Source of the DNA: an uncultured Lachnospiraceae bacterium
Lineage (GTDB): Bacteria; Bacillota; Clostridia; Lachnospirales; Lachnospiraceae
Direction of reading: 5' to 3'
Length of the DNA stretch: 58,659 bases
Assembly (NCBI GenBank): GCA_910588875.1
Contig: CAJURT010000022.1
Location: forward strand, 1-58,659
Of this stretch, positions 15,548 through 23,970 are shown piece by piece (position 1 is the stretch's first letter; each line of letters begins with the position of its first letter). The notes beneath the pieces were generated by a model. That model ran no database searches. It saw only the letters and a program-made list of their open reading frames with translations, and was not told the origin of the DNA. The translations under genes and the position numbers were made by a program.

Positions 15548-16696
15548 TTAACGTTGCGCCAGGCATTCACAAAACTCATATGTTTCCTGTTCTGCGGCCA
15601 GGATTTCCTCCACCCTTGGCTGCTCAATTGGCCTGTGGCTCCCCATGGCGCCTTCAATCATCTCCGTAATCATGGGATAAGGGATTCTTCTCTCCAGAAA
15701 TGCAGCCACGGCATACTCGTTTGCCGCATTATATACCGTAGGAAGCGAGCCCCCGCGCCTCCCGGCTTCATAGGCCAGCGCCAGCCCCCGAAACACCTCC
15801 GGATCCGGCGCCTCAAAAGAAATACTCTTTAGCTTTGTAAAGTCCAGCCGTTCCCCCGGCAGATATCTCCTCTGTGGATAATACAATGCGTACTGGATTG
15901 GCAGCTTCATATCCGGCGCCCCCAGCTGTGCCATCACTGCCCCATCCTCAAATTCCACCATGGAATGGATCACACTCTGGGGCTGCACCACCACCTGCAC
16001 CTGGTTCAATTCCACCCCAAACAACCACTTGGCCTCCATCACCTCAAGCCCCTTATTGACCATGGTTGATGAATCAATGGTAATCTTCCTCCCCATGCTC
16101 CAGTTCGGGTGTTTCAGGGCATCCTCCACCTGCACCGTAGCCAGCTGTTCCCGGCTCCATCCCCTAAAAGGCCCTCCGGATGCCGTAAGGAGGATCTTGT
16201 GGACTGCCCGCCCATCCTCCCCGTTTAGGCACTGGAAAATAGCGCTGTGCTCGCTGTCCACCGGCAGGATCCTCACGCCCCGTTCCTTCGCCAACGGCAT
16301 AATGATATGGCCTGCCGTCACCAGCGTCTCCTTGTTGGCCAGGGCAATATCCTTTCCTGACTCCATGGCAGCTATCGTTGGCCGTATGCCAATCATCCCC
16401 ACAATCGCCGTTACCAGGATCTCCGCCTGGGGCTGTGTGGCCACTTCCAGGAGCCCCTCCATCCCCGCAGTGACCCGCACATCCAGGTCTGCCGTCAATG
16501 ACCGAAGTTCCTGCGCCTTCTTCTCATCCCCCATGCAGGCCAATAAAGGCCTGAATTTTCGGATCTGCCGTTCCATCAAACCTACATTCCCCCCTGCTGC
16601 CAGGGCGGTCACCTGCAGATCTTTATTCTGTTCCACCACCTCCAGGGTCTGTGTGCCAATGGATCCGGTGGAACCTAATATCGCAATCTTTTTCAC
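15548..16696 (-). CDS. dxr: 1-deoxy-D-xylulose 5-phosphate reductoisomerase
   Basis: This enzyme converts DXP to MEP with NADPH, the first committed step of the MEP pathway. The 382-aa sequence starts with the Rossmann motif GSTGSIGTQTL (8-18). It carries VDSEHSAIFQCL, LTASGGPFRG and HPNWSMGRKITIDSSTMVNKG, the metal- and substrate-binding segments of Dxr. It is co-transcribed with uppS, cdsA and ispG, so three of the genes here feed isoprenoid and lipid-carrier synthesis. Confidence 0.98.
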   Translation of the reverse strand: MKKIAILGSTGSIGTQTLEVVEQNKDLQVTALAAGGNVGLMERQIRKFRPLLACMGDEKKAQELRSLTADLDVRVTAGMEGLLEVATQPQAEILVTAIVGMIGIRPTIAAMESGKDIALANKETLVTAGHIIMPLAKERGVRILPVDSEHSAIFQCLNGEDGRAVHKILLTASGGPFRGWSREQLATVQVEDALKHPNWSMGRKITIDSSTMVNKGLEVMEAKWLFGVELNQVQVVVQPQSVIHSMVEFEDGAVMAQLGAPDMKLPIQYALYYPQRRYLPGERLDFTKLKSISFEAPDPEVFRGLALAYEAGRRGGSLPTVYNAANEYAVAAFLERRIPYPMITEMIEGAMGSHRPIEQPRVEEILAAEQETYEFCECLAQR

Positions 16697-16728
16697 AAGA
16701 CTTTTCCTCCTTTGTCACCAAATCCGGC

Positions 16729-17529
16729 CTACCGCAGAAACGTCACTGCAAAATAAATTGCCGGTGCCGTAAACAGAACGCTGTCAAACCGGTCCAGTAT
16801 TCCCCCATGCCCCGGGATCAGATGCCCGTAATCCTTGATATCATGGTTTCTCTTAATCGCCGATGCTGCCAGGTCCCCTACCTGGGAAATCACCGCCGCA
16901 ATCGCACAGGCCACTGCACAGGCCACCCGCGGGTTTCCCACTGCAATCATCCGGCCCCCATACACACAGGCAAAGCCATAACCCAAAAGAGCCGCCCCCA
17001 GGACGCCGCCCACCGCGCCCTCAATCGTCTTTTTCGGGCTCAGAACCGGCACCAGCTTATGTCTTCCAAACAACATCCCCGCACAGTAAGCACAGGTATC
17101 ACATCCCCAGGAACTGAAAAAGATCAGCCACACCAGATAAATCCCGTCCGTCATCGCACGCACCTGGTACAGGTAGGACAGCATCACCGCAGCATAGAAC
17201 ACGCCGAAAAATGCCACCGTCACCTCCTCGGTCCGGTACCTGGGAAAGGTGAATACATAGATCCCCATCAGCACCATCAAGGCCGCAATTGCCATCAGGA
17301 TCACATACTGCTGGCCGTCGTACCACACCAGCCCATAATAAGCGGCAGCTGTCAAATATCCCACCAGGCCCAGGGGATTTTTCTCAATCTTCATTACCCG
17401 GTATAATTCAAACAGCCCCATCAACGAGATAAGGCCCGCCGTCACATAGAGGAGCACCCCGCCTCTCCCTACTATTAGAATAGCAAGAATGACCAGAATA
17501 ATACCACTAATCAGACGTTTTCCAAACAT
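16729..17529 (-). CDS. cdsA: Phosphatidate cytidylyltransferase
   Basis: This integral membrane enzyme makes CDP-diacylglycerol from phosphatidic acid and CTP. The 266-aa protein has about eight hydrophobic helices and the CDS family C-terminal signature (SPKKTIEGAVGG ... KDYGHLIPGHGGILDRFDS). It lies 18 nt after uppS and 32 nt before dxr. Confidence 0.97.
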   Translation of the reverse strand: MFGKRLISGIILVILAILIVGRGGVLLYVTAGLISLMGLFELYRVMKIEKNPLGLVGYLTAAAYYGLVWYDGQQYVILMAIAALMVLMGIYVFTFPRYRTEEVTVAFFGVFYAAVMLSYLYQVRAMTDGIYLVWLIFFSSWGCDTCAYCAGMLFGRHKLVPVLSPKKTIEGAVGGVLGAALLGYGFACVYGGRMIAVGNPRVACAVACAIAAVISQVGDLAASAIKRNHDIKDYGHLIPGHGGILDRFDSVLFTAPAIYFAVTFLR

Positions 17530-17547
17530 TCAGACTCCCCCTTTTCA

Positions 17548-18270
17548 CTACCTAGCCCCGCCAAATCTCCGATCCCGTTTATTATACGCAAGAATTGCCT
17601 TTTCCAATTCCTCTTTATTGAAATCCGGCCACAGGCAGTCTGTCACATAGATCTCCGTGTAAGCCAGCTGCCACAAAAGGTAGTTTGAAAGGCGGATCTC
17701 CCCGCTGGTGCGGATCAAAAGATCCGGATCCGGCATCCCTGCCGTGTCCAGATAGGATGCCACCACCTCCTCTGTGACTTCATCCGCCTGCATCCCCCCG
17801 GCTGCACAGTCTGCCGCCAGCTTTTTTGCCGCACGGGTAATCTCATCTCTCCCTCCGTAATTAACTGCAATCACAAAAGTGAGTCCTGTATTTTCCTTTG
17901 TCTCCGATTCCAGGCGGTTGATCCCCTCGATAATATCCTTCTCAAACCGGCTCCTGTCGCCGATCATCCGCACCCGTACATTATTGGCGGAAGCGATCTT
18001 TAAAAGACGGACCATATAATAACGGAACAGCTGCATCAGGGCTCCCACCTCTTCCGCCGAACGCTTCCAATTCTCTGTGGAAAACCCGTACACCGTCAGG
18101 TATTCAATCCCCATCCTGGCCGCAATCTCCACCGTCTTTTCCACCGTCACACAGCCTTCCTTATGCCCCATGGTCCGGGGCAGCCCTCTTTTCTTCGCCC
18201 ATCGGCCGTTGCCATCCAGAATCAACGCCACATGTCTGGGAATCACCATCCCCTCCTGAATTTTTTCCAT
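17548..18270 (-). CDS. uppS: Undecaprenyl/isoprenyl diphosphate synthase (cis-prenyltransferase)
   Basis: Cis-prenyltransferase that makes the C55 carrier for peptidoglycan and teichoic acids. It carries the catalytic N-terminal motif ALILDGNGRWAKKRG (Asp19 from the chosen start), GFSTENWKR, and the C-terminal DLLIRTSGEIRLSNYLLWQLAYTE region. I start it at MEKIQEG (18270), which follows GGAGG by 6 nt; the frame is open to 18309 but lacks a better ribosome site there. Confidence 0.97.
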   Translation of the reverse strand: MEKIQEGMVIPRHVALILDGNGRWAKKRGLPRTMGHKEGCVTVEKTVEIAARMGIEYLTVYGFSTENWKRSAEEVGALMQLFRYYMVRLLKIASANNVRVRMIGDRSRFEKDIIEGINRLESETKENTGLTFVIAVNYGGRDEITRAAKKLAADCAAGGMQADEVTEEVVASYLDTAGMPDPDLLIRTSGEIRLSNYLLWQLAYTEIYVTDCLWPDFNKEELEKAILAYNKRDRRFGGAR

Positions 18271-18327
18271 TTTTTCCTCCCGATCCGAATCGCCTCCGGC
18301 GATAAACATTGCAGTAACCGCAATAAT

Positions 18328-18355
18328 GGGACAGGAATATACATACCCCTGTCCC
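18328..18355 (-). other. Stem-loop in the frr-uppS gap
   Basis: GGGACAGG (18328-18335) pairs with CCTGTCCC (18348-18355) across a 12-nt loop. It lies in the 131-nt gap after frr. No U-tract follows on the minus strand, so it is more likely a processing or stability element than a full terminator. Confidence 0.45.
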
Positions 18356-18401
18356 CCCGTGTCTCTGATTATGTGTATCTTTTTCCCGCTGCGCTGCTGT
18401 C

Positions 18402-18956
18402 TTATACCGTCATGATCTCCTTGGTCTTCTCCTCCACCGCGGCATCGATCTTGTCAATCATCTTATCTGTGATCTTCTGAATCTTCTCTGTCCCCAGTTT
18501 CAAATCGTCCTCAGACATCTCGCCTGCTTTTTCCATCTTTTTAAAGGTCTCATTGGCATCCCGGCGGATGTTACGGACAGCCACCTTAGCGCCCTCTCCC
18601 TTCTTCTTGATATCCTTGGCCAGATCCTTTCTGCGCTCCTCCGTCAGTTCCGGGAATACCAGGCGGATCACATTGCCGTCATTCGTGGGATGGATCCCCA
18701 AATCCGACATATTGATCGCCTTCTCAATGGCCTTTAACAAACTCTTCTCCCAAGGCTGGATCACAATCATCCTGGCTTCCGGGATGTTGATATTGCCCAC
18801 CTGCTGAATCGGGGTAGGCGTCCCGTAATAATCCACCTTAATCTTGTCCAGCACATGGGGGTTTGCCCGCCCGGCGCGAACCGTCGCAAAATCCCCCAGC
18901 AGCACCTCCAGGGATTTGTTCATCTTGTCCTCATACATTTTTAATTGTTCTTGCAT
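18402..18956 (-). CDS. frr: Ribosome recycling factor
   Basis: This 184-aa protein splits post-termination ribosomes with EF-G. The sequence has standard RRF features: VRAGRANPHVLDKIKVDYYGTPTPIQQVGNI near 26-56 and VRNIRRDANETFKKMEK in the last helix of domain I. It is 12 nt downstream of pyrH, the conserved pyrH-frr pair. Length is as usual for the family. Confidence 0.98.
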   Translation of the reverse strand: MQEQLKMYEDKMNKSLEVLLGDFATVRAGRANPHVLDKIKVDYYGTPTPIQQVGNINIPEARMIVIQPWEKSLLKAIEKAINMSDLGIHPTNDGNVIRLVFPELTEERRKDLAKDIKKKGEGAKVAVRNIRRDANETFKKMEKAGEMSEDDLKLGTEKIQKITDKMIDKIDAAVEEKTKEIMTV

Positions 18957-18968
18957 ATTCCCCTCCTG

Positions 18969-19673
18969 TTATTCCACGGTCACTATCGTGCCATTGATTT
19001 TCCCTTGCATCGCATTGGCAATACTGTCCTTCTCATTCAGGTCAAACACCGCCATCGGCATCCTGTGCTCCAGACACATGATGGAAGCTGTCAGATCCAC
19101 CACCGCCAGCTTCTTGTCTATCACTTCCTGGATGGTCACCGTGTCATAGCGCTTCGCATCCGGATTCTTCGCCGGGTCGCTGTCATATACACCATCGATG
19201 GACTTTGCCAGCAGGATACAGTCCGCATCCATCTCGACTGCCCGCAGGGTAATGCCGGTATCCGTAGAAAAATACGGATGTCCTGTGCCACCTGCAAAAA
19301 ACACTACCATCCCCTTCTCAAAATACTTGTTGGCCCGGTCTTTGGAGAACAACTTTGTCATGGAACCGCATTCAAAGGGGGTCAGGATCTGGGTCATCAT
19401 GCCTGCGTTACGGAAAATCTCCGATACATAGATACAGTTCATGACGGTAGCCAGCATCCCGATCTGATCGGCTTTGGTACGGTCAATCGCCTCACTGGTA
19501 CGTCCCCGCCAGAAATTGCCGCCGCCTATTACAATCCCTACCTGAATCCCGATATCCACGGACTGCTTTACCTGGCGCGCCACCTCCATCACCGTCGCCT
19601 CGTCAAACCCGGTCTTTTTCGGGCCAGCCAGAGCCTCTCCGCTTAGTTTCAAAAATACACGTCTTCTGTTCAT
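18969..19673 (-). CDS. pyrH: UMP kinase
   Basis: Hexameric bacterial UMP kinase of the amino-acid-kinase fold, 234 aa. It shows RVFLKLSGEALAG at the N-terminus, VIGGGNFWRG, and the uridine-binding segment AGGTGHPYFSTDTG. It is first in the long operon that runs to polC and has its own promoter at 19709-19737. A ribosome site AGGAG precedes the ATG. Confidence 0.98.
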   Translation of the reverse strand: MNRRRVFLKLSGEALAGPKKTGFDEATVMEVARQVKQSVDIGIQVGIVIGGGNFWRGRTSEAIDRTKADQIGMLATVMNCIYVSEIFRNAGMMTQILTPFECGSMTKLFSKDRANKYFEKGMVVFFAGGTGHPYFSTDTGITLRAVEMDADCILLAKSIDGVYDSDPAKNPDAKRYDTVTIQEVIDKKLAVVDLTASIMCLEHRMPMAVFDLNEKDSIANAMQGKINGTIVTVE

Positions 19674-19708
19674 GTATGCTTTCTCCTGTTGTGTTTCACT
19701 ATGGGGAT

Positions 19709-19737
19709 ATCATATCACATCCGGGGGGTTTTGAAAA
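19709..19737 (-). promoter_or_regulatory. Promoter of the pyrH-to-polC operon
   Basis: The minus strand shows TTTTCA (19732-19737), a 17-nt spacer and TATGAT (19709-19714) preceded by TG plus one base, an extended -10. The -35 is weak, but the extended -10 compensates. It lies about 36 nt before the pyrH ATG. Confidence 0.55.
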
Positions 19738-19763
19738 GGGTTATTCTTGATTCCGAAGGCATG

Positions 19764-20459
19764 TTAACGGATCTGTTCCCATGACAGCAGTTCCGGTTTT
19801 GCCCCTTTAAAAGCCCTTCCCTCTGGTTTTTCCACACACAATGCTGCCCGATATCCCGGATATGCGTACTCCGCAAACCCGTAATCCAGGAATTTGCCGC
19901 CGTATTCCACCTTCACCGGGGTACCTAGGTGGATGCAGAACTCGTTTAGCGGCATCCTGGTCCCTTTCCCTGTCACTTTCAGGAAACTCTCCTTCAAGGT
20001 CCAGAAACGAAAAAAAACCTCTGCCTGTTTTTCCTTCTCCAGACCCTCCAGCATTTTCACCTCATCTGCGGAAAAAAAGCGGTATGCAACCCGCATATCC
20101 GGCACTGCGGCCTGTTCTATGTCACAGCCTGCCTCCCGGTCGGCAAATACTGCCATTGCCAGGCTTCCGGAATGGGATAAATTAAAATGGAGTTCTGGAA
20201 AGTCCCTTAAATATGGTTTCCCGTCTGCTCCATATTCTATCGCCGCATCCCTCTCCCGGAGCCCATATTGCGAAAGCCCGAAATCCAGCAAAAGCCCCGC
20301 CCCCAAAGACAGCGCCTTGCCCTTGGCATACCGGAACCTGCCTATTTTTTGCTGGCGCTCTTGTGAAAGCCTTTCGCACAGACGGCAAAACTCATGCCCC
20401 TCTGCCATGGGTTCCTGCTGAAACCGGGCAACATCCAGCAGATATGCCCTTACCTTCAC
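19764..20459 (-). CDS. 4'-phosphopantetheinyl transferase, Sfp type
   Basis: This 231-aa enzyme transfers phosphopantetheine from CoA to carrier proteins. Sfp-type motifs are present: GKPYLRDFPELHFNLSHSG, the metal-binding GCDIEQ and FRFWTLKESFLKVTGKG. It overlaps the upstream nicotinamidase-like gene by 4 nt (ATGA). No NRPS/PKS gene is in the window, so the target (fatty-acid ACP or a remote synthase) is unknown. Confidence 0.92.
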   Translation of the reverse strand: MKVRAYLLDVARFQQEPMAEGHEFCRLCERLSQERQQKIGRFRYAKGKALSLGAGLLLDFGLSQYGLRERDAAIEYGADGKPYLRDFPELHFNLSHSGSLAMAVFADREAGCDIEQAAVPDMRVAYRFFSADEVKMLEGLEKEKQAEVFFRFWTLKESFLKVTGKGTRMPLNEFCIHLGTPVKVEYGGKFLDYGFAEYAYPGYRAALCVEKPEGRAFKGAKPELLSWEQIR

Positions 20460-21046
20460 TTTTTGCCTGCCGTTACCTTTTTCCCGGCTGTCCCCTTATC
20501 TTCATCCAGGTTTCCCTGCCCCTGGCCCAGTATCTCTATCTGGCACATCTCCATGGTCTTAAGCGCTGCCCTGTGGCTTTCCTCCGTCACCCCGGCGCAG
20601 CATCCCGGATCCACCTTGATCACTGTACCCGGAAGCTTTGCGCGGAGCAGCAGTGCATTGCTTACCACACAGATATCCGTGCACAGCCCTGCCAGTTCTA
20701 TCTCCATCTCCCCGGCCAGGCTGCGCTGATACAGCGCCTCTGCCAGTTCTTCGGAACCGAATGTGTATTTATCAAAAATCTTTGCCTCTGGCATGGCGGC
20801 GCTTACCCCGGAATCAATCTGCCATCCGTCACTTCCCTTGATACAATGGGGCACTGGCAGCTTTTTCCCCTCCAGGGTCTCCAGGTAATTCCCAAAATGG
20901 GTATCCCGGGTGGCGTAAACGTTCCCTGGCTTATATCCCTGGATCTTTTTGATGACCGACGGCACGATCTCCTGTGCCATCTTGCTTCCCAATGCTCCGT
21001 CTATAAAGTCTTTCTGCATATCGATTACAACTAAGTAGCGTTCCAT
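20456..21046 (-). CDS. Nicotinamidase/isochorismatase-like cysteine hydrolase
   Basis: Isochorismatase-fold hydrolase of about 196 aa. Likely catalytic residues: Asp9 in VVIDMQKDF, Lys in HCIKGSDGW and Cys in LAGLCTDICVVSNAL. The metal-site pattern TRDTHF fits nicotinamidase PncA. The C-terminus has a Lys/Gly-rich tail. I start it at MERYLVV (21046), after AGGAG; the longer frame runs into a palindromic repeat. Probable job: nicotinamide to nicotinate for NAD salvage. Confidence 0.82.
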   Translation of the reverse strand: MERYLVVIDMQKDFIDGALGSKMAQEIVPSVIKKIQGYKPGNVYATRDTHFGNYLETLEGKKLPVPHCIKGSDGWQIDSGVSAAMPEAKIFDKYTFGSEELAEALYQRSLAGEMEIELAGLCTDICVVSNALLLRAKLPGTVIKVDPGCCAGVTEESHRAALKTMEMCQIEILGQGQGNLDEDKGTAGKKVTAGKK

Positions 21047-21079
21047 TTTTCTGCTCCTTTTTTCAGTTTGCCTGCCCCC

Positions 21080-21160
21080 GCACCGATTTGCTTTTGTAAT
21101 TGTCCCACCTTCGGCCGGACGCAAATCGGTGCAGGTATACTCCCGATAGAGATTATACCA
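21080..21160. repeat. Dispersed palindromic repeat, copy A
   Basis: GCACCGATTTGC (21080-21091) and its perfect reverse complement (21121-21132) frame a conserved loop with TTGTAATTGTCC and TTCGGCCGGAC. A second imperfect palindrome follows (GGTATA...TATACC, 21134-21159). Closely similar copies lie at 34104-34150 and 34186-34265. In this copy the minus-strand TATAAT is the -10 box of the downstream gene. Confidence 0.8.
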
Positions 21161-21181
21161 TAAAGTGGAATTTCATGGCAA
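21152..21181 (-). promoter_or_regulatory. Promoter of the nicotinamidase-sfp pair
   Basis: TTGCCA (21176-21181), an 18-nt spacer and TATAAT (21152-21157) lie on the minus strand. The -10 is inside the dispersed palindromic repeat, so the whole leader of this transcript is repeat sequence. Confidence 0.6.
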
Positions 21182-21197
21182 TGGGTTTTGGGAATGT

Positions 21198-21228
21198 AAA
21201 ATGGCCGGTTGGGGAACCGGCCATTTTT
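21198..21228. terminator. Bidirectional intrinsic terminator
   Basis: A perfect 13-bp stem, AAAATGGCCGGTT / AACCGGCCATTTT, with a 4-nt loop has U-rich flanks on both strands (five T on plus, four on minus). Nothing obvious on the plus strand ends here, and on the minus strand it precedes the promoter at 21152-21181, so it may end an upstream minus transcript or insulate it. The rest of the 21229-21535 gap shows only an AGCATAGTATGCT palindrome at 21302-21314. Confidence 0.6.
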
Positions 21229-21535
21229 AAGGAGAAGGTATTTCGTTTTTATGGGATGTAGCAAAAACTATATAATGTATTGGGGGTACGTGTAATATAT
21301 TAGCATAGTATGCTCCAAAAGTGTTCACAAAGTTAACAAAAATTACTCTTGTTTTTTATGCAATATCACAGTATTTTTTATTGTTTTGCATTATATTACT
21401 AAAATTCTCTGATTCAAACGGGATTTTTGGCCAGAATTCCTTTTTCTTCCTTCTTTTCATACACATACTTAGCCCCGCAAAGGCAAACACTATTGTCTGT
21501 AAACAAGAATTCTCCACAAAAAGGAGGCACCGGCT

Positions 21536-21853
21536 ATGAAAGATGTAACCGCCAGCCTGTTTGCCGGGGATGATACCCGCAAAACCCCAAGCGTCAGCCA
21601 GCTCACCCGTCTGAACCTTGTCCAGGGCCGCCTTGCCAGGCTCAAAAACAAACTGGATCTGTCCTGCCCGGTCCTGACCCTGGTGGCCACCAAAGATAAC
21701 ACCCTGGTACAGAAAGAAATCGGCAGCATCGAGATCACAGAGGAATTGATCGGTTTTTATAATGAGACCCATGTGATCCAGGTAAGCGTCCGCCCCCAGC
21801 AAAACGCAGTCATCCTCTATCTTGCCAGGAAATTAAATCCCAGGGGCGATTGA
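21536..21853 (+). CDS. Hypothetical protein, 105 aa
   Basis: I do not recognise this protein. It begins after a strong AAAGGAGG about 9 nt upstream. It is a soluble-looking 105-aa chain without signal peptide or Cys residues other than one, with alternating charged and hydrophobic segments (e.g. LNLVQGRLARLKNKLDL, HVIQVSVRPQQNAVILYLARK). It is alone on the plus strand and converges with the ABC ATPase gene, overlapping its 3' end by 37 bp. No clear promoter was found. Confidence 0.6.
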   Translation: MKDVTASLFAGDDTRKTPSVSQLTRLNLVQGRLARLKNKLDLSCPVLTLVATKDNTLVQKEIGSIEITEELIGFYNETHVIQVSVRPQQNAVILYLARKLNPRGD

Positions 21854-22950
21854 AGCTGCCTCCCGTATTCCGCCAGTTCTGCCAGTTCCGGATAAAAGTC
21901 ACTTCCCATGCCCGGATCCAGCGTACAGATAACCCCCTGGCACCCGTCCATCAGCTGCTTTGCCCTTCTCACACTCTCCTCCCGCACCCGGCAAAATGCT
22001 CTTTCACTCACAATCTCTGATGCCAGCGCCCGGGCAACCGGATACTCCTGGTCATTCTCCCATAAAATCCCTGCCGCAAAAGGAATGCCCTGCCGCTGGA
22101 GGCGCCGGTAAAGGAAAATCCCGCTGCCTGCCCCTGAAAGAACAAATATCTGCGGCCTGCCCTTTGCCAGAGGAAGTTCCGGCGTCCCGGTCCGTTCCTC
22201 ATAGCTTCCCGTGCTGATCTGATAAAGGCTGTTGATATACCCCGGGGTAAATACCTCCTCCGGAGGACCGAAACGGTCTACTTTATCTCCCCGGATGCAG
22301 GCAACCTTATCTGAGATCCGTTCTGCCAAGTCCAACTCATGCATCGATAATACCACGGACAGGTTCCTCTCCCTGGCCAGTTTCTGGAGGAGAGATAAAA
22401 ATTCCAGCTTATGGCGGATATCCAGATAAGAAGTGGGTTCATCCAGCACAATCAGTTCCGGCTCCTGGCAAAGGGCACGTGCCAGCATCACCCTCTGCCT
22501 CTGCCCGTCGCTGATCCTGCCAAAGGCTTCTCCCGCCAGCCCATTTGCATGAACCAGTTCCATGGCCTCCCTCACCGCCATATGGTCTCTGCCTGACAGC
22601 TTCCCGAACCGCCCGGTATATGGATACCGGCCAGTCTCCACCACCTCCTGGCAGGTCATCCCTTCTGCCCGGATCCTCTCCGTCAGGACTACCGACAGCC
22701 TGGCGGCAAGTTCCCCTGCGGGCCACTTGCCAAGTTCTTTCCCGTCCAGGAAAACCAGGCCGCCAAGGGGCTCTAGCTGCCGGATTATGCTCCTCAGTAT
22801 CGTCGTCTTCCCCGCCCCGTTGGGCCCGATCAATGTCAGTATCTCTCCCCGCCTTAAAGAGAGCCCAATATCCCGGATCAGCGGGGTTTTCTGATACCCC
22901 ACTGCCAGCCCTTCCGTATGGAAATAGAAACCCTCCCCTGCAGCACCCAT
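21817..22950 (-). CDS. Cobalamin/metal-chelate ABC importer ATP-binding protein with extra C-terminal domain
   Basis: ATPase of the FecE/BtuD/FhuC type. Walker A is GPNGAGKTT, the signature is RISDGQRQRVMLARAL and Walker B is LIVLDEPTSYLD. After the usual ~255-aa domain come about 120 extra residues (from about 258, GTPELPLAKGRPQIFVLSGAGSG). They look like a separate alpha/beta domain of unknown role. The start overlaps the permease stop by 1 nt (TAATG). It is last in the riboswitch-controlled operon and energises uptake by the permease and binding lipoprotein upstream. Confidence 0.88.
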   Translation of the reverse strand: MGAAGEGFYFHTEGLAVGYQKTPLIRDIGLSLRRGEILTLIGPNGAGKTTILRSIIRQLEPLGGLVFLDGKELGKWPAGELAARLSVVLTERIRAEGMTCQEVVETGRYPYTGRFGKLSGRDHMAVREAMELVHANGLAGEAFGRISDGQRQRVMLARALCQEPELIVLDEPTSYLDIRHKLEFLSLLQKLARERNLSVVLSMHELDLAERISDKVACIRGDKVDRFGPPEEVFTPGYINSLYQISTGSYEERTGTPELPLAKGRPQIFVLSGAGSGIFLYRRLQRQGIPFAAGILWENDQEYPVARALASEIVSERAFCRVREESVRRAKQLMDGCQGVICTLDPGMGSDFYPELAELAEYGRQLQSPLGFNFLAR

Positions 22951-23957
22951 TAAATCTTCCCCCTCTTTTGGCCCAGCAGAATAAAGATCACCACCGGTGC
23001 GCCGAAAACCGCTGTCACCGTACTGATGCTCAGTTCAGCCGGCGCCAGCAATATCCTGGCCAGCAAATCACAAAACAGGCAAAATGCTGCCCCGCCCAAA
23101 AAACATGCCGGAATGAGAAGCAAGGGCCGGCTTGTCCCCAGCAGGCGTTTTATCAGATGGGGGACTGCAATCCCCACAAAGGATACCGGCCCCGCAAAAG
23201 CAGTCACACAGGCAGATAAGAGGCTGGAAAGCAGCACCAGCACCATCCTGAAGCCGGCCACATTCAGCCCCAGACTCCGGGCATATGCCTCCCCCAGCTG
23301 ATAGGCAGCAATCTGTTTGGAAAGCAAAAAGACACACAGGGTTGCTGCCAGCACCACCACTGCCATCACGGCCACATCTTCCCAGCCAATGCCTGAGAAG
23401 CTGCCCTTTGACCAATTATGCAAATTCACAATATCCGCATCCTCTGCAAAGGCCACCAAAATATCCGTGGCCGCTGAACAGATATAGCCCACCATGACAC
23501 CGCTGACAACCAGCATGGACATGGATTCCACAATCCGGGACATCAAAAGCACAAATGCCATGGACGCCATGGCCCCGATAAATGCGGCTCCGATCATCAC
23601 GCCCCTTCCCGGCTGCAGCATCCTTCCCATAGAAATAACGAAAACCAACGCCACCAAAAGCTTCGCCCCCGAGGAAATCCCAAGGATAAACGGCCCTGCT
23701 ATGGGATTATGGAAAAAAGTCTGCAAAAGATAACCGGACAATGCCAGCGCGCCTCCCAAAACCGCTGCCGCCAGCGCCCGCGGAAAACGGATTCCCAGGA
23801 CGATATCCCGGAATACCCCTGTCTCCCTGCCCGCCAGCACGGACAATACTTTGGGAAGCGGGACAGCCACACTCCCGATGCCAAGATTTAACATCAGAAG
23901 CAGGGCGGCCGCCACTGCCAGCACCAGATAGGCAGCGGCTCCATTTTTCCTTTCCAT
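22950..23957 (-). CDS. FecCD/BtuC-family ABC permease
   Basis: This membrane permease of about 335 aa has around ten hydrophobic helices. Family motifs are RFPRALAAAVLGGALALSGYLLQTFFHNPIAGPFILGISSGA, GEAYARSLGLNV and FVGIAVPHLIKRLLG. I start it at MERKNG (23957), with GGGGGAGG directly upstream and 13 nt after the binding-protein stop; the longer frame overlaps that gene. Under a B12 riboswitch, vitamin B12, cobinamide or a related corrinoid is the likely cargo, but FecCD permeases also carry haem and siderophores. Confidence 0.92.
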   Translation of the reverse strand: MERKNGAAAYLVLAVAAALLLMLNLGIGSVAVPLPKVLSVLAGRETGVFRDIVLGIRFPRALAAAVLGGALALSGYLLQTFFHNPIAGPFILGISSGAKLLVALVFVISMGRMLQPGRGVMIGAAFIGAMASMAFVLLMSRIVESMSMLVVSGVMVGYICSAATDILVAFAEDADIVNLHNWSKGSFSGIGWEDVAVMAVVVLAATLCVFLLSKQIAAYQLGEAYARSLGLNVAGFRMVLVLLSSLLSACVTAFAGPVSFVGIAVPHLIKRLLGTSRPLLLIPACFLGGAAFCLFCDLLARILLAPAELSISTVTAVFGAPVVIFILLGQKRGKI

Positions 23958-23970
23958 CTTCCTCCCCCCT

